Source of the DNA: Paucibacter sp. KBW04
Lineage (GTDB): Bacteria; Pseudomonadota; Gammaproteobacteria; Burkholderiales; Burkholderiaceae_C
NCBI RefSeq assembly: GCF_003852425.1
Contig: NZ_QAJN01000014.1
Coordinates: 124,001-188,000, forward strand
DNA length: 64,000 bases
Direction: 5' to 3'
Shown here: positions 43,481-53,311 of the stretch, one piece after another
How the letters are laid out: the number at the start of each line of letters is the position of its first letter
Position numbering within the stretch: position 1 is the first letter of the stretch
Program-made: the position numbers and the translations under genes
The notes under the pieces: generated by a model
The model's input: only the letters and a program-made list of their open reading frames with translations
The model's database searches: none
What the model was told of the DNA's origin: nothing

Positions 43481-44089
43481 TCAGAAGCGCAGACCGATCT
43501 TGCGCAATAACTGGGCTGTTTCAAACAGAGGCAGACCCATGATGCCTGAATAGCTGCCCTCGATGCGAGAAATCCAGGCCGCGGCCTGACTTTGTATCGC
43601 ATAAGAACCCGCCTTGCCGAAGGGCTCGCCGCTGGCCACGTAGCGCCGCAGTTGCTCGGCATCCACATCGGCGAAGTCCACGGTCGAATCATTCAGCGCC
43701 GCTTCGCTTTGCCCAGCGGGCGTGGCCACCGCCACGGCGGTGATGACGCGGTGGCTTTGGCCCGCCAAGCGGCTGAGGGTCTGCAAAGCGTCTTCGGCGT
43801 CCACCGGCTTGCCCAGAATCAACCCGCCTAGGGCCACGGTGGTGTCAGAACAAAGCACCGGCGCCGGCGTCAAGCCGCGCGCCTGCAAGCGATTCAGCGC
43901 CGCGCCCAACTTGGCCTGGGTGACGCGGGCCACATAGTGCTCGGGCACTTCGTGCGGCAGCACCGCCTCCAGGCCCTCGGCATCTTCTTCGGGGCCGGGC
44001 AGCAGCAATTCATAGCGCACGCCAAGTTGCTCCAGCAGTTGGCGGCGCCGCGGGCTTTGCGAAGCGAGGTAGAGAAAATCAAAGCTCAT
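43481..44089 (-). CDS. maf: Maf-type nucleotide pyrophosphatase (septum formation inhibitor family)
   Basis: This 202-residue protein hydrolyses non-canonical or selected nucleoside triphosphates (dTTP and UTP in the YhdE type). The N-terminal signature [20 protein letters not shown] and the catalytic aspartate region [12 protein letters not shown] are clear. The later motif [20 protein letters not shown] and NIMGLPL-like end ([14 protein letters not shown]) complete the fold. Length is standard. The alternative YceF type (m7GTP) cannot be strictly excluded, but the YhdE-like sequence is favoured. It lies 80 bp after rlmH, across a terminator, in a conserved rlmH-maf-rng order. Confidence 0.95.
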   Translation of the reverse strand: MSFDFLYLASQSPRRRQLLEQLGVRYELLLPGPEEDAEGLEAVLPHEVPEHYVARVTQAKLGAALNRLQARGLTPAPVLCSDTTVALGGLILGKPVDAEDALQTLSRLAGQSHRVITAVAVATPAGQSEAALNDSTVDFADVDAEQLRRYVASGEPFGKAGSYAIQSQAAAWISRIEGSYSGIMGLPLFETAQLLRKIGLRF

Positions 44090-44123
44090 GGTGACCCTGA
44101 AAACTCAAACAAAAAACGGGCAA

Positions 44124-44156
44124 GAAAAAAGGCCGGGGCTGTGTCAGCCGCGGCCT
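44124..44156 (-). terminator. Rho-independent terminator after rlmH
   Basis: Twelve-bp arms (44130-44141 and 44145-44156, one mismatch) with a three-base loop run into six T residues on the minus strand, 14 bp past the rlmH stop. It would partly separate maf-rng from the upstream genes. Confidence 0.85.
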
Positions 44157-44169
44157 GGTCTGGTCAAGA

Positions 44170-44637
44170 TCACTCGCGGTGATAGGGGTGGCCCGTCATC
44201 ACCGTCCAGGCTCGGTACAGGCCTTCGGCCAGCAGCACCCGGGCAAAAGCATGAGGCAGAGTCAGATCGGAGAGCCGCAAGGTCTCGTCGGCCGTGGCCT
44301 TGAGCGCAGGGCTCAAGCCATCGGGCCCGCCGATGATCAAGGCCACATCGCGGCCATCGCCCATCCATAGCTTCATGCGCTCGGCCAGCTGCATGCTGGT
44401 ACGACGCTCGCCACGTTCATCCAGGATGACGCGGCGCACGGCTTTGGGCAAGGCTGCCTCGATGCGGGCGGCCTCGGCCGCCATCAACTGCTCGGCCGTC
44501 TTGCTGCCCCGGGTCTCGGCCTTGACGGCCTTCAACTCCAGCCGCATCTCGGGCGGAAAGCGCTTGGCGAAATCCTCATAAGCGCTGTCCGCCCAGGCCG
44601 GCTGACGCTGGCCCACGGCGACTAAAAACAAACGCAT
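44170..44637 (-). CDS. rlmH: 23S rRNA pseudouridine-1915 N3-methyltransferase
   Basis: This 155-residue SPOUT-class enzyme methylates pseudouridine 1915 of 23S rRNA in assembled 70S ribosomes. The trefoil-knot SAM site is seen in [15 protein letters not shown] and [20 protein letters not shown], and the end [14 protein letters not shown] is nearly invariant in the family. Length is standard. It sits 31 bp after rsfS; both proteins act on the ribosome, and the rsfS-rlmH pair is conserved across bacteria. Confidence 0.98.
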   Translation of the reverse strand: MRLFLVAVGQRQPAWADSAYEDFAKRFPPEMRLELKAVKAETRGSKTAEQLMAAEAARIEAALPKAVRRVILDERGERRTSMQLAERMKLWMGDGRDVALIIGGPDGLSPALKATADETLRLSDLTLPHAFARVLLAEGLYRAWTVMTGHPYHRE

Positions 44638-44668
44638 GGTTTGTGTTTGAGGTCTTCAGCCGCTGGCT

Positions 44669-45439
44669 TTAAGCCCGCGAGCTGCTCTTCTTGGCAGCCG
44701 GCTTCTTGGCGGCCACGGTCTTGCTGGCGACCTTCTTCGCTGCCGGCTTGGCGGCGGCCTTCACTGCAGGCTTGGCAGCAACCTTCTTGGCCGCGACCTT
44801 CTTGGCGGCCGGCTTGGGCGCGCCCACCTTGATGGTCTTGCTGGCCGGGGTCTTGACGCCCACGGTGCGGGTGACGCCCTTCTTGGCCACGACCTTTTTG
44901 GCTGCCGTCTTGGCCGCAGGCTTGGCTTCGGTCTTGGCTGCGGCTTTCTTCGCCGCTGGCTTCTTGGCCAGGGTGACAGGGCCCAGCAGTGCCTCTTCCT
45001 TGGCGCTGGTCTTGGAGGCGGTCTTCTTGGCAGCGGCCTTCTTCTTGGCCGGCGCTTCCTCGTCGCCCGAGGCCTTGACCAGCTTGGTCTCGGCGTCACT
45101 CATCTTCATATTGACCGGCTTACCGCCCCAGATTTCTTCCAGGTGGTAGTAGTCTCGGATGGCGGGCTGCATCACGTGCACGACGGCGGCACCGCAATCC
45201 ACAATGATCCATTCACCGTTTTCTTCACCTTCGCAGCGCAGCACCTCCATATCGCGCTCCTTGACCGTCACGCGAACGCTGGAAGCCAGCGCCTTGGTCT
45301 GACGGTTGCTGGTGCCCGAGGCGATGATCACGCGCTCAAACAAGGGCGAGAGATGCTCGGTATTGAAGACCACAATGTTTTGGGCCTTCACATCTTCCAA
45401 ACCATCGACGATGGCGCGTTGCAACTTACGAATGTCCAT
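44669..45439 (-). CDS. rsfS: Ribosome silencing factor RsfS with a long Lys/Ala/Pro-rich tail
   Basis: RsfS binds ribosomal protein L14 and blocks joining of the two subunits when nutrients are short. Residues 1-112 are a normal RsfS domain (MDIRKLQRAIVDGLEDVKAQ; NGEWIIVDCGAAVVHVMQP; YYHLEEIWG). Residues 117-256 are an added tail of about 140 residues built of AAAKK-, PAAKK- and VAAKK-like repeats, resembling bacterial histone H1-like proteins. Most RsfS proteins end near residue 120. The tail is in frame with no break and could bind nucleic acid. It lies after nadD, across a palindromic element. Confidence 0.95.
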   Translation of the reverse strand: MDIRKLQRAIVDGLEDVKAQNIVVFNTEHLSPLFERVIIASGTSNRQTKALASSVRVTVKERDMEVLRCEGEENGEWIIVDCGAAVVHVMQPAIRDYYHLEEIWGGKPVNMKMSDAETKLVKASGDEEAPAKKKAAAKKTASKTSAKEEALLGPVTLAKKPAAKKAAAKTEAKPAAKTAAKKVVAKKGVTRTVGVKTPASKTIKVGAPKPAAKKVAAKKVAAKPAVKAAAKPAAKKVASKTVAAKKPAAKKSSSRA

Positions 45440-45459
45440 TCAGTACTCACTGTAATTGG

Positions 45460-45556
45460 ACTTGCGCAAAATCGTTCCAGCTAGGCCACAGGCGCCGCAG
45501 ACAGTACCTAGGTACGGCAAGGCGCCTGAACAACGCTGGAGCGGTTTTGCGCTAGT
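45460..45556. repeat. Palindromic intergenic element between nadD and rsfS
   Basis: Two arms of 50 and 47 bp, with a three-base offset, form an imperfect inverted repeat. The outer parts are nearly identical (GCGCAAAA-CG-TCCAGC on each arm with two changes), an inner GGCGCC block is shared, and the centre GTACCTAGGTAC (45504-45515) is a perfect palindrome. The element includes the last codons of nadD. As RNA it would fold into one long hairpin between the nadD and rsfS cistrons. Confidence 0.65.
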
Positions 45557-46196
45557 CCTGGTAAAGACGGTGCTGGGCAATATACCCTGCGACCGCCTCG
45601 CCCACCAAGGGGCGGATGTCCTCAGCGCGGGCAGCCATCTCGCGCACTTGGGTTGATGAAACACGTGTCAAAGGCATGGCCAGTCGCTGCACGGTTTGAG
45701 CGGCGCCCGAAGGCAGCCCCTGCAAATACTCTTGTACTTCGGCCGAAGCCTGAATCTCTTGATCGGCGCGTGCCGCCACCGCCACCGTCACCAGGCGCAG
45801 CAGCTCGCGCCAGTCCCGCCAGGTGTGTAAGCGCTCGTATTGGTCTTGGCCAATGACCAGAAACAGCTGCTCGCCCGGGTGGGCGGCCAGGCGGGCCCGC
45901 ACCGTGTCGATGGTGTAGCTGGCGCCGTCACGCTCCAGTTCGCTGTCGTCCACCACGAAACGCGGCTCGCCCTGCACCATCAGCGCCACCATGGCGCGTC
46001 GATGCTCGGGCGAGGCCAGGCCGCGACCGCCTTTTTGAGCCAGTTTCTGCCAAGGCCGCCCGGCGGGCAGCCACAGCAAACGATCCAGCTGCAACTGCTG
46101 CAAAGCGCATTGCGCCAAGCTCAGATGGGCCAGATGAACCGGGTCAAAACTGCCGCCGAACAAGCCTGTTCTTGTGGACTTGTTCGTCACAACCAT
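45552..46196 (-). CDS. nadD: Nicotinate-nucleotide adenylyltransferase
   Basis: This 214-residue enzyme joins ATP and nicotinate mononucleotide to form deamido-NAD, a late step of NAD synthesis. The nucleotidyltransferase signature [19 protein letters not shown] is at the N-terminus, with the phosphate-binding histidines, and the C-terminal motif [17 protein letters not shown] holds the conserved SSTxxR. Length is typical. The start at 46196 overlaps the hemF 3' end by ten bases. The downstream neighbour rsfS follows after a palindromic element; the nadD-rsfS-rlmH order is widely conserved. Confidence 0.97.
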   Translation of the reverse strand: MVVTNKSTRTGLFGGSFDPVHLAHLSLAQCALQQLQLDRLLWLPAGRPWQKLAQKGGRGLASPEHRRAMVALMVQGEPRFVVDDSELERDGASYTIDTVRARLAAHPGEQLFLVIGQDQYERLHTWRDWRELLRLVTVAVAARADQEIQASAEVQEYLQGLPSGAAQTVQRLAMPLTRVSSTQVREMAARAEDIRPLVGEAVAGYIAQHRLYQD

Positions 46197-47140
46197 AGAT
46201 GGGTCGCCGACTCATGGGCCCAGTCGCGCGGGCGCAGGAAGTCGCTGTAGAGCTTGGCCTCCTGCGTGCCGGCCTCGGGCTCCCATTGATAGCGCCATTT
46301 GACGATGGGCGGCATGGACATCAGGATGGACTCGGTGCGCCCACCCGACTGCAGGCCGAACAAGGTGCCCCGGTCAAAGACCAGATTGAACTCGACGTAA
46401 CGACCCCGGCGATAGGCCTGGAAGTCACGCTCTCTCTCGGTATAGGCCAGGCCTTGGCGGCGCTCCACAATCGGAAAATAGGCGGGCACAAAGGCATCGC
46501 CCACATCGCGCAGCATGGCGAATGCCGCGTCGAAACCGCCAGCGTCCTCCGGCACCGAGAAGTCATCGAAAAAGATACCGCCAATGCCGCGCGGCTCATT
46601 GCGATGTTTCAGGAAGAAGTACTCATCGCACCAGGTTTTGAAGCGCGGGTAGAGGGCCTCGCCATGCGGCTTCAAGGCCGACTCGCAGACCCGGTGGAAA
46701 TGTTGCGCATCCCGCTCAAAGCCGTAGTAAGGCGTGAGATCCATGCCGCCGCCAAACCAGACCACCGGCTCGGCATCGGCCGGCAGGGCCGCGAACATGC
46801 GCACATTCATATGCACGGTGGGCACAAAAGGATTGTGCGGATGGATCACCAGGGACACACCCATGGCCTCAAACGGCGCCCCCGCCAGCTCGGGCCGGTG
46901 CTGGGTGGCCGAGGGAGGCAAGACCCGACCCCGCACATGCGAGAAATTGACCCCGCCGCGCTCGAACACGGCGCCGCCTTCGATCAATCGACTCAGGCCA
47001 TCGCCCTCCAGGCGGCCACCGGGCTCACGCGTCCAGCCGTCACTGAGGAACTCGTTGCCATCGGCCCTTTGCAGGGCGCTCACGATGCGAGACTGCAAGT
47101 CCAGCAGGTACTCACGCACCCTCAGGGTGTTGATCGTCAT
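46187..47140 (-). CDS. hemF: Oxygen-dependent coproporphyrinogen III oxidase
   Basis: This 317-residue enzyme converts coproporphyrinogen III to protoporphyrinogen IX with oxygen in haem synthesis. The family signature regions are present: [34 protein letters not shown], and [20 protein letters not shown] near the end, as well as [10 protein letters not shown] and [15 protein letters not shown] chose the ATG at 47140, which gives the family's start ([20 protein letters not shown]). It overlaps the end of the acyltransferase gene by four bases. Being oxygen-dependent, it fits an aerobic or facultative organism. Confidence 0.97.
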   Translation of the reverse strand: MTINTLRVREYLLDLQSRIVSALQRADGNEFLSDGWTREPGGRLEGDGLSRLIEGGAVFERGGVNFSHVRGRVLPPSATQHRPELAGAPFEAMGVSLVIHPHNPFVPTVHMNVRMFAALPADAEPVVWFGGGMDLTPYYGFERDAQHFHRVCESALKPHGEALYPRFKTWCDEYFFLKHRNEPRGIGGIFFDDFSVPEDAGGFDAAFAMLRDVGDAFVPAYFPIVERRQGLAYTERERDFQAYRRGRYVEFNLVFDRGTLFGLQSGGRTESILMSMPPIVKWRYQWEPEAGTQEAKLYSDFLRPRDWAHESATHLWL

Positions 47141-47781
47141 GATTTCATCCTTATCGGACTGGCCAATGCTGGCTTGTAGCCGTGCGAAGCGCTGAAAGTC
47201 TCGGCCATCAGCGCCAGATCGACAAGCGGGTCGCCACTCAGCATCAAGAATTGACGCAGGCAAATCGTCTTGCTGCTGTAGTCCAGATAGGCCAGGCCAG
47301 CCGGCACCTGCGCTTGCAAGGCCACCTGGTAGGCGCCCGAGCGCCAGCCCTGAGCCAAGGCGCGCGTGCCTTCCGGCGCCATGGCCAGCCAGAACATCTC
47401 GCCTCGCGCTTGCGCGGCCTGCATGTCTCGCACGGTATCGCGCACCAGGCCTTGCGGGCTGTCCCGCCTGACCGCCACACCACCGAGCCAGCGCACCCAG
47501 GCGCCGAACAGGGGCAGTTTGAACAAGCTGTCCTTGGCCCAGAAGCGCAGTTGCAAGCCCAGCGCCCATTTGGCCAGGATGCCGACCACGAAATCCCAGT
47601 TCGAGGTGTGGGGGTAGACCAAGATCACCCCTTGCTTGCCGGGCAGGCCGTCAAAGTCCAGGCGCCATCCAGCCAGGCGCAGCAAAAGCCGCGCCCAGGC
47701 ACTGCCCTGTGGACGCAGGCATTGCTCGCTCTCGCGGGCCGCGAACAAGCGCGGCATCGTCTGGCTGGCGCTTTGGGTCAA
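47137..47781 (-). CDS. PlsC-type acyltransferase (lysophospholipid acyltransferase family)
   Basis: This 214-residue protein is a 1-acylglycerol-3-phosphate acyltransferase-like enzyme. The catalytic HX4D motif appears as [11 protein letters not shown] and the acceptor-binding motif as [10 protein letters not shown]. It contains one or two hydrophobic segments ([20 protein letters not shown]) for membrane contact. The start is uncertain: TTG at 47781 overlaps the purD stop codon, while an ATG at 47757 gives a product eight residues shorter. Most members of this small subfamily next to purD and hemF are unstudied; related proteins remodel membrane lipids or acylate amines. Confidence 0.87.
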   Translation of the reverse strand: MTQSASQTMPRLFAARESEQCLRPQGSAWARLLLRLAGWRLDFDGLPGKQGVILVYPHTSNWDFVVGILAKWALGLQLRFWAKDSLFKLPLFGAWVRWLGGVAVRRDSPQGLVRDTVRDMQAAQARGEMFWLAMAPEGTRALAQGWRSGAYQVALQAQVPAGLAYLDYSSKTICLRQFLMLSGDPLVDLALMAETFSASHGYKPALASPIRMKS

Positions 47782-49058
47782 CGCTTCACCGCGCGGTGGC
47801 CGATGTCCTGGCGGTACTGCTTGCCGTCGAACTGGATCTTGACCACGGTATCGTAGGCCAGTTGCTGGGCCGTGCGCACCGACTCGCCCAGCGCCGTGAC
47901 GCAGAGCACACGGCCACCCGAGGTCTGCAAAGCGGTCTCGGTCTTGGTGGTGCCGGCATGGAAGACCATCACGTCTTCCGCGTCGGCCGGCAGGCCACTG
48001 ATGGCGTCACCCTTGCGGGGGCTGAGCGGATAGCCTTCGGCCGCCAGCACCACACCCAGGGCCACGCGACGGTCCCATTGCAGCTCGACCTGGTCCAGCG
48101 TGCCATCGGTGGCGTGCAACAAGACCTCCAGCAGATCGCTCTTCAAGCGCATCATGATGGGTTGGGTCTCGGGGTCACCCATGCGGGTGTTGAACTCCAC
48201 CGTGCGCGGCTGGCCGTTGGCGTCGATCATCAGACCGGCATACAAGAAGCCGGTGAAGGGGATGCCGTCGCGCGCCATGCCCTGGATGGTGGGCATGATG
48301 ATCTCGTGCATGGTCTTGGCATGCACATTGGGGGTGACGATGGGCGCAGGCGAGTAAGCGCCCATGCCGCCCGTGTTCGGGCCTTCGTCGCCATCCTTCA
48401 GGCGCTTGTGATCCTGGCTGGTGGCCAGCGAGACCACATTCTTGCCGTCGCACAGCACAATGAAGCTGGCTTCCTCGCCCTGCAGGAACTGCTCGATGAC
48501 AACGCGCGCGCCACCGGCGTTGTGCACCACACCTAGCTTGTTATCTGCCAGGATCCAGTCGATGGCCTCATGCGCCTCGGCCAGGGTCATGGCCACGACC
48601 ACGCCCTTGCCCGCCGCCAGACCGTCGGCCTTGATGACGATGGGGGCGCCCTTCAGATCCACATAAGCATGGGCCGCAGCGACATCGTCAAAGGTCTCGT
48701 ATTCCGCCGTGGGAATGCCGTGACGCTTCATGAAGTCCTTGGCGAAAGCCTTGCTGGACTCCAGCTGAGCGGCCGCCTTGCTGGGGCCAAAGATGCGCAG
48801 GCCGCGCGCACGGAACTCGTCCACCACACCGGCGGCCAGATAGGCCTCGGGGCCGACCACGGTCAGGCCGATCTTGTTTTCGATCGCGAACTCGGCCAGT
48901 TCCTTGACGTCGGTGATGGGGACGTTCTTCAGGCGTGAATCACGCGCCGTGCCGCCATTGCCCTGCGCCACAAACACCTGACTCACCCGAGCGGCTTGCG
49001 CCAGCTTCCATGCCAGCGCGTGCTCGCGCCCGCCATTGCCCAGAACCAAAACCTTCAT
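47778..49058 (-). CDS. purD: Phosphoribosylamine-glycine ligase (GAR synthetase)
   Basis: This 426-residue ATP-grasp enzyme performs the second step of purine synthesis, joining glycine to phosphoribosylamine. The N-terminal [18 protein letters not shown], the ATP-grasp region with [20 protein letters not shown], and the metal-binding [17 protein letters not shown] are all typical. Length is standard. It overlaps the yebC stop codon as ATGA and is itself overlapped by the acyltransferase start. A standard purM is not adjacent; the PurM-like gene at 28.9 kb is divergent. Confidence 0.98.
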   Translation of the reverse strand: MKVLVLGNGGREHALAWKLAQAARVSQVFVAQGNGGTARDSRLKNVPITDVKELAEFAIENKIGLTVVGPEAYLAAGVVDEFRARGLRIFGPSKAAAQLESSKAFAKDFMKRHGIPTAEYETFDDVAAAHAYVDLKGAPIVIKADGLAAGKGVVVAMTLAEAHEAIDWILADNKLGVVHNAGGARVVIEQFLQGEEASFIVLCDGKNVVSLATSQDHKRLKDGDEGPNTGGMGAYSPAPIVTPNVHAKTMHEIIMPTIQGMARDGIPFTGFLYAGLMIDANGQPRTVEFNTRMGDPETQPIMMRLKSDLLEVLLHATDGTLDQVELQWDRRVALGVVLAAEGYPLSPRKGDAISGLPADAEDVMVFHAGTTKTETALQTSGGRVLCVTALGESVRTAQQLAYDTVVKIQFDGKQYRQDIGHRAVKR

Positions 49059-49780
49059 TCGTTGATGCTCGCATTGTGGAAGACGTCTTGCACGTCATCC
49101 AGGTCTTCCAGCACGTCGAGCAGCTTTTGCATGCGCGTCGCGTCCTCACCTGTCAGCTCGATGGTGTTCTCGGCCCGCATGGTCACCTCGGCCATCTCGG
49201 CCTTGAAGCCCGCGGCCTCCAGCGCTTCCTTGACCGCTTCAAACTCGGTCGGCGGTGTCAGCACCTCGATGGCGCCATCGTCGTCGGTGATCACATCGTC
49301 GGCGCCCGCTTCCAGGGCCACTTCCATGATCTTGTCTTCATTGCTGCCGGGGGCAAACACCAGCTGGCCGCAATGTTTGAACTGGAAGGACACCGAACCA
49401 TCGGTACCCATATTGCCGCCGTACTTGCTGAAGGCATGGCGCACCTCGGCCACCGTGCGGACCTTGTTGTCCGTCATGGTGTCGATCATGATGGCCGCGC
49501 CACCGATGCCATAGCCCTCGTAGCGAATCTCTTCGTAGCTGATGCCGTCCAGATTGCCCGAGGCCTTGTCGATGTTGTACTTGATGCGATCGGCCGGCAT
49601 ATTGGCGGCCTTGGCCTTTTCGACCGCCAGACGTAGGCGGGGGTTGTCCTTGACGTCGGGGCCGCCTTGACGGGCTGCGACCGTGATTTCACGGATGATG
49701 CGTGTCCAGATCTTGCCGCGCTTCTCGTCTTGCCGGCCCTTGCGATGCTGAATATTGGCCCACTTGGAATGACCCGCCAT
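49055..49780 (-). CDS. yebC: YebC/PmpR family protein (transcription or translation factor)
   Basis: This 241-residue protein begins [20 protein letters not shown], the hallmark of the YebC/PmpR family. Other family segments are present: FGPGG-like [33 protein letters not shown] and [14 protein letters not shown] near the end. Such proteins were described as transcription regulators (PmpR) and more recently as factors that relieve ribosome stalling. I chose the ATG at 49780, where the conserved start lies. It leads the long minus-strand gene series, with its promoter in the 90-bp gap shared with the divergent HerA-like ATPase. Confidence 0.97.
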   Translation of the reverse strand: MAGHSKWANIQHRKGRQDEKRGKIWTRIIREITVAARQGGPDVKDNPRLRLAVEKAKAANMPADRIKYNIDKASGNLDGISYEEIRYEGYGIGGAAIMIDTMTDNKVRTVAEVRHAFSKYGGNMGTDGSVSFQFKHCGQLVFAPGSNEDKIMEVALEAGADDVITDDDGAIEVLTPPTEFEAVKEALEAAGFKAEMAEVTMRAENTIELTGEDATRMQKLLDVLEDLDDVQDVFHNASINE

Positions 49781-49870
49781 AAGGCTCCTGCTCCTGCTGC
49801 TGCAAGCCGCCACGGGCTTGCACTTTAGTTGGTTAGACTGCGATTTTAGCTTTGCGCGACGCACCCCACC

Positions 49871-51424
49871 ATGTCCGACCCGATTCTGCTGGCTCGCCAC
49901 GACAACACCGAGTGCTTTTTGCTCCCCGCCCTGGCCAATCGCCACGGCCTGATCACGGGCGCCACCGGCACCGGCAAGACCATCAGCCTGCAGACCTTGG
50001 CCGAGAACTTCAGCCGCCTGGGCGTGCCGGTTTTCATGGCCGATGTGAAGGGCGACCTGACTGGAATCTCGCAGCCAGGCGCCCCCAGCCCCAAGCTGCT
50101 GGCCACCTTGAAAGAGCGTGGCATCGAAGCCCCCAGGGCGCTGGCCTGCCCCACCACCTTGTGGGATGTGTTCGGCGAACAAGGCCACCCGGTGCGCGCC
50201 ACCGTCTCCGATATGGGCCCCCTGCTGCTGGCCCGCATGCTGGCCCTGAACGAGACGCAGCAAGGCGTGTTGCAGCTGGTCTTCAAGATCGCCGATGACA
50301 ACGGCCTGCTCTTGCTGGACCTGAAAGACCTGCGCGCCATGCTGCAGTATGTGGGCGACAACGCCAGCCAGTTCACCACCGAATACGGCAATGTCTCGGC
50401 CGCCAGCATAGGCGCCATCCAGCGTGGCCTCTTGCAGATCGAGACCCAGGGCGGCGACCAGTTCTTCGGCGAGCCCATGCTGAACATCGCCGACTTCATG
50501 CAGACCGAGGGTGATCTGGGTGTGATCAACATCCTGGCCGCCGACAAGCTGATGAACGCGCCGCGGCTCTACGCCACCTTCCTGCTGTGGATGCTGTCCG
50601 AGCTGTTCGAGCAGCTGCCCGAAGTGGGCGATCTGGAAAAACCCAAGCTGGTGTTCTTCTTCGACGAGGCCCATCTTTTGTTCAAGGATGCGCCCGCCGC
50701 CTTGGTTGAGCGCATCGAGTTGGTGGTGCGACTGGTGCGCTCCAAGGGCGTGGGCGTGTATTTCGTCACCCAGAATCCGCTGGATATTCCCGACACCGTG
50801 CTGGGCCAGCTCGGCAACCGGGTGCAGCACGCCCTGCGCGCCTTCACCCCGCGGGATCAAAAAGCCGTCAAAGCGGCGGCGGACACCATGCGCGCCAACC
50901 CTGGCCTGGACATCGCCACGGCCATCACCGAGCTGGGCGTGGGCGAGGCCCTGGTCAGCCTGTTGGACGAAAAAGGCCGCCCCAGCATGACCGAACGCGT
51001 GTTTGTGCTGCCTCCGGGCAGCCAGATTGGGCCCATCACGCCCGAGCAGCGCCAGGCCTTGATCAAGAACTCCCTGGTCGCCGGCGTCTACGAAAAAACG
51101 GTGGACCGGGAGTCGGCCTTTGAGCGCCTCAAGGGGCGGGTCGAAGGGCAAGCCGCCAATTCAGGCGGCAGCATGGCCGATGAAGCCACGGGCGCGGCAC
51201 GTGCCCCCCTGCCCGGCGGCGCCGCCCCCACCGAAGCGGGCGGCGGGCTCTTGGACGGTTTGAAGGATGTCTTGTTCGGCAGCACCGGCCCGCGCGGCGG
51301 TCGCCACGAAGGCCTGGCCGAGACGGCGGCCAAATCGGCCATACGCGCCATGAGCTCCACGGCGGGCCGCGAGATCATCCGCGGTGTGCTGGGCAGCATT
51401 CTGGGCGGGGGCAAGAAGCGCTGA
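49871..51424 (+). CDS. HerA-like ATPase (DUF853/YjgR family)
   Basis: This 517-residue protein is a HerA/FtsK-superfamily P-loop ATPase of the DUF853 type (E. coli YjgR). A Walker A motif ([16 protein letters not shown], about residues 34-49) and a Walker B motif ([13 protein letters not shown], about 259-271) are present, with an arginine-rich motif later ([18 protein letters not shown]). The C-terminal 100 residues are Gly/Ala-rich and less ordered, ending in a conserved-looking [19 protein letters not shown]. HerA family members pump or unwind DNA; the YjgR branch has no firm role. No nuclease partner (NurA-like) adjoins it, so it is not a recognisable defence pair. Transcribed alone. Confidence 0.92.
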   Translation: MSDPILLARHDNTECFLLPALANRHGLITGATGTGKTISLQTLAENFSRLGVPVFMADVKGDLTGISQPGAPSPKLLATLKERGIEAPRALACPTTLWDVFGEQGHPVRATVSDMGPLLLARMLALNETQQGVLQLVFKIADDNGLLLLDLKDLRAMLQYVGDNASQFTTEYGNVSAASIGAIQRGLLQIETQGGDQFFGEPMLNIADFMQTEGDLGVINILAADKLMNAPRLYATFLLWMLSELFEQLPEVGDLEKPKLVFFFDEAHLLFKDAPAALVERIELVVRLVRSKGVGVYFVTQNPLDIPDTVLGQLGNRVQHALRAFTPRDQKAVKAAADTMRANPGLDIATAITELGVGEALVSLLDEKGRPSMTERVFVLPPGSQIGPITPEQRQALIKNSLVAGVYEKTVDRESAFERLKGRVEGQAANSGGSMADEATGAARAPLPGGAAPTEAGGGLLDGLKDVLFGSTGPRGGRHEGLAETAAKSAIRAMSSTAGREIIRGVLGSILGGGKKR

Positions 51425-51580
51425 TCGCGGCGACCGTTCGCGACCATTCGCGCCCACGACCAGCGATTCGCGCCGCAGCGAGGCTCTTGGTCGCAAGCGG
51501 CTTTGGATTCGGCGCGGGGTTTTGCATGATGAAGTCATTCCCGCTTCAGTCATCCCACCCCTTCTGACAGGACTCGCATC

Positions 51581-52123
51581 ATGCAAAGCAGCAACAGCCC
51601 CCTCCTCGCCATCCTCGGCCACGTCCCGCTGTGGGTCTGGGCCATCCTGGCCTTGCTCTTGGCCCTGGGGCTGAAGCAGAGCCGGGATCAGCACCTGCCG
51701 CGCGCCCGCCTAGCCTTGCTGCCCATGATCTGGCTGGCCTACGGCGTCTGGGGCGTGCACAGCGCCTTCGGGGCCAGCGCCCACACCCTGCTTGCCTGGG
51801 CCCTGGCTCTGATCGTTTCACTCAAGCTCATGCGCGAACTCGGCGCGCCCGCCGGCAGCCGGTTTGACAGTGCAAGCCAGCAATTCTTTGTTCCGGGCAG
51901 CTGGCTGCCGCTGGCGGTGATGCTGAGCTTGTTCTGCGCCAAGTTCGCCTTGGGGCTGAGCCTGGCCCTGCGGCCGGAACTGGCGGCCAACAGCGTCGTG
52001 GCCATGGGCTTTAGTGCCTTGTTCGGCGCCCTGAGCGGCTGCTTGCTGGGCCGCGCCCGCAATATCCTGGGCCTGCAGCGCTTGAGCTCCGGCCAAGCCA
52101 CGCTGACGCCAGCCCCCCTCTGA
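51581..52123 (+). CDS. Membrane protein of unknown function upstream of a two-component system
   Basis: This 180-residue protein has about five hydrophobic segments (IPLWVWAILALLLALGLKQS-like near 11-29; LPMIWLAYGVWGVHSAFGA; LLAWALALIVSLKLM; LPLAVMLSLFCAKFALGLSL; VVAMGFSALFGALSGCLLG). It resembles small uncharacterised proteins with a DUF6622-like look, but I am not certain of the family. It ends 18 bp before the histidine kinase gene, so it is probably co-transcribed and may help the kinase sense the membrane. The gap before it (51425-51580) holds short TTCGCG repeats and no gene. Confidence 0.75.
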   Translation: MQSSNSPLLAILGHVPLWVWAILALLLALGLKQSRDQHLPRARLALLPMIWLAYGVWGVHSAFGASAHTLLAWALALIVSLKLMRELGAPAGSRFDSASQQFFVPGSWLPLAVMLSLFCAKFALGLSLALRPELAANSVVAMGFSALFGALSGCLLGRARNILGLQRLSSGQATLTPAPL

Positions 52124-52141
52124 ACCCGACTCCCGCGCGCC

Positions 52142-53311
52142 ATGAAGCTCCCCAACACGGACCACTCTTTCAGGGCTTTTGGCGCCTTGGGCAGCAACGA
52201 GGCGGCGCAGATCACCTACAAGCAGTGGCTGCTGCGCCAGGCGCGCATCGTGCTGATCATCTCCCTGGTGCTGGCCACCTTGATGCGGGTGCTGGCGGGG
52301 CAGGCCTTCATCCCCTCGTTCTTGTTTTGCCTGTGCATCTCGATCTGCTGCTCCAGCCTGATCCAGACCATGAGCTATGGCGCCACCTGGCTGATCAACC
52401 GCTGGCGCGGGCCCGAGGCCGAGCAGGCCAGCTGGCCCGGCTGGCCCTTGATGCTGGTCTGCCTGATCGTGGGCAGCACCTTGGGCTATGGCCTGGGCAA
52501 TGAGCTGGGGCGCTGGCTCACCGGCATCGAGTCGGTCGGCATTCTGCGCGCCGGCCCAAAGCAAGGCCTGAGCATGGTGCTGCTGTCCCTGCTGCCCGGT
52601 CTGGCGGTGACTTACTTCTTCGTCAACCGCACCCGCTTGCAAGCCGCCCAGGTACAGGCCCAGACGGCCCAGCGTCAGGCGGCCGAGCATCAGCTGCGCC
52701 TGCTGGAGTCCCAGCTGGAGCCGCATATGCTGTTCAACACCCTGGCCAATCTGCGGGTGTTGATTGCCCTGGACCCGCAGCGCGCCCAGGCCATGCTGGA
52801 CCAGCTGATCGCTTTCTTGCGCGCCACCTTGACGGCCTCGCGCGCAAGCACCCACAGCCTGCGCGAAGAGTTCGCCCGCCTGCAGGACTATCTGGCCCTG
52901 ATGCAGATCCGCATGGGCGCCCGCCTGCGACCCTCGCTCGACCTGCCCGCCGATTTGTCCGAGCTGCAAATGCCCCCTCTGCTGCTGCAAGCTCTGGTGG
53001 AAAACGCCATCAAACACGGGCTGGAGCCCAGCATCGAAGGCGGCGAGCTACACATCAGCGCCCGCCTGCAAGGCCAGGGCGATGCGGCCCAGCTGCTGCT
53101 GGAGGTGCGCGATGGCGGCGTCGGCCTGGCCTCGCGCTCGCCCAGTTCAGCCGGCACTGGCTTCGGACTGCACCAGGTGCGCGAGCGCCTGCAGACCCAG
53201 TTCGGCCCGGCCGCCAGCTTCCAGCTGACCCCGCGCAGCGATGGCCAAAGCGGCAGCCTGGCCAGCATCCGCATGCCGATTCAAACCACCACCCCCGCGC
53301 GCCCCGCATGA
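52142..53311 (+). CDS. LytS/AlgZ-type sensor histidine kinase
   Basis: This 389-residue inner-membrane kinase belongs to the His_kinase (PF06580-like) group. Four hydrophobic segments lie in residues 30-165, then a coiled coil (about 165-190), the phospho-histidine near 194 in LEPHMLFNTLANLRVLI, and an ATPase domain with LLQALVENAIKHGLEP and GTGFGLHQVRERLQ. The arrangement matches AlgZ/LytS partners of LytTR response regulators. It overlaps its regulator gene by four bases (ATGA), so the pair is made together. There is no large periplasmic domain, so the membrane itself or a small ligand may be the signal. Confidence 0.93.
   Translation: MKLPNTDHSFRAFGALGSNEAAQITYKQWLLRQARIVLIISLVLATLMRVLAGQAFIPSFLFCLCISICCSSLIQTMSYGATWLINRWRGPEAEQASWPGWPLMLVCLIVGSTLGYGLGNELGRWLTGIESVGILRAGPKQGLSMVLLSLLPGLAVTYFFVNRTRLQAAQVQAQTAQRQAAEHQLRLLESQLEPHMLFNTLANLRVLIALDPQRAQAMLDQLIAFLRATLTASRASTHSLREEFARLQDYLALMQIRMGARLRPSLDLPADLSELQMPPLLLQALVENAIKHGLEPSIEGGELHISARLQGQGDAAQLLLEVRDGGVGLASRSPSSAGTGFGLHQVRERLQTQFGPAASFQLTPRSDGQSGSLASIRMPIQTTTPARPA

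Noticed and set aside
47141-47569. Upstream extension of hemF
   Set aside because: It overlaps the acyltransferase gene in another frame, and the HemF family begins at the ATG at 47140.
49781-51151. Upstream extension of yebC by about 450 codons
   Set aside because: The extension lies opposite the HerA-like ATPase gene, and the family start [15 protein letters not shown] is at 49780.
49871-51424. HerA-like ATPase as part of an anti-phage defence system
   Set aside because: No nuclease, Sir2, DUF4297 or NurA-like partner adjoins it; neighbours are housekeeping genes, and the protein fits the common YjgR type.
51425-51500. Cluster of short TTCGCG/GCGACC repeats before the membrane-protein gene
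   Set aside because: Repeats are only six to eight bases and irregularly spaced, with no arm structure; too weak to call a regulatory array or origin.
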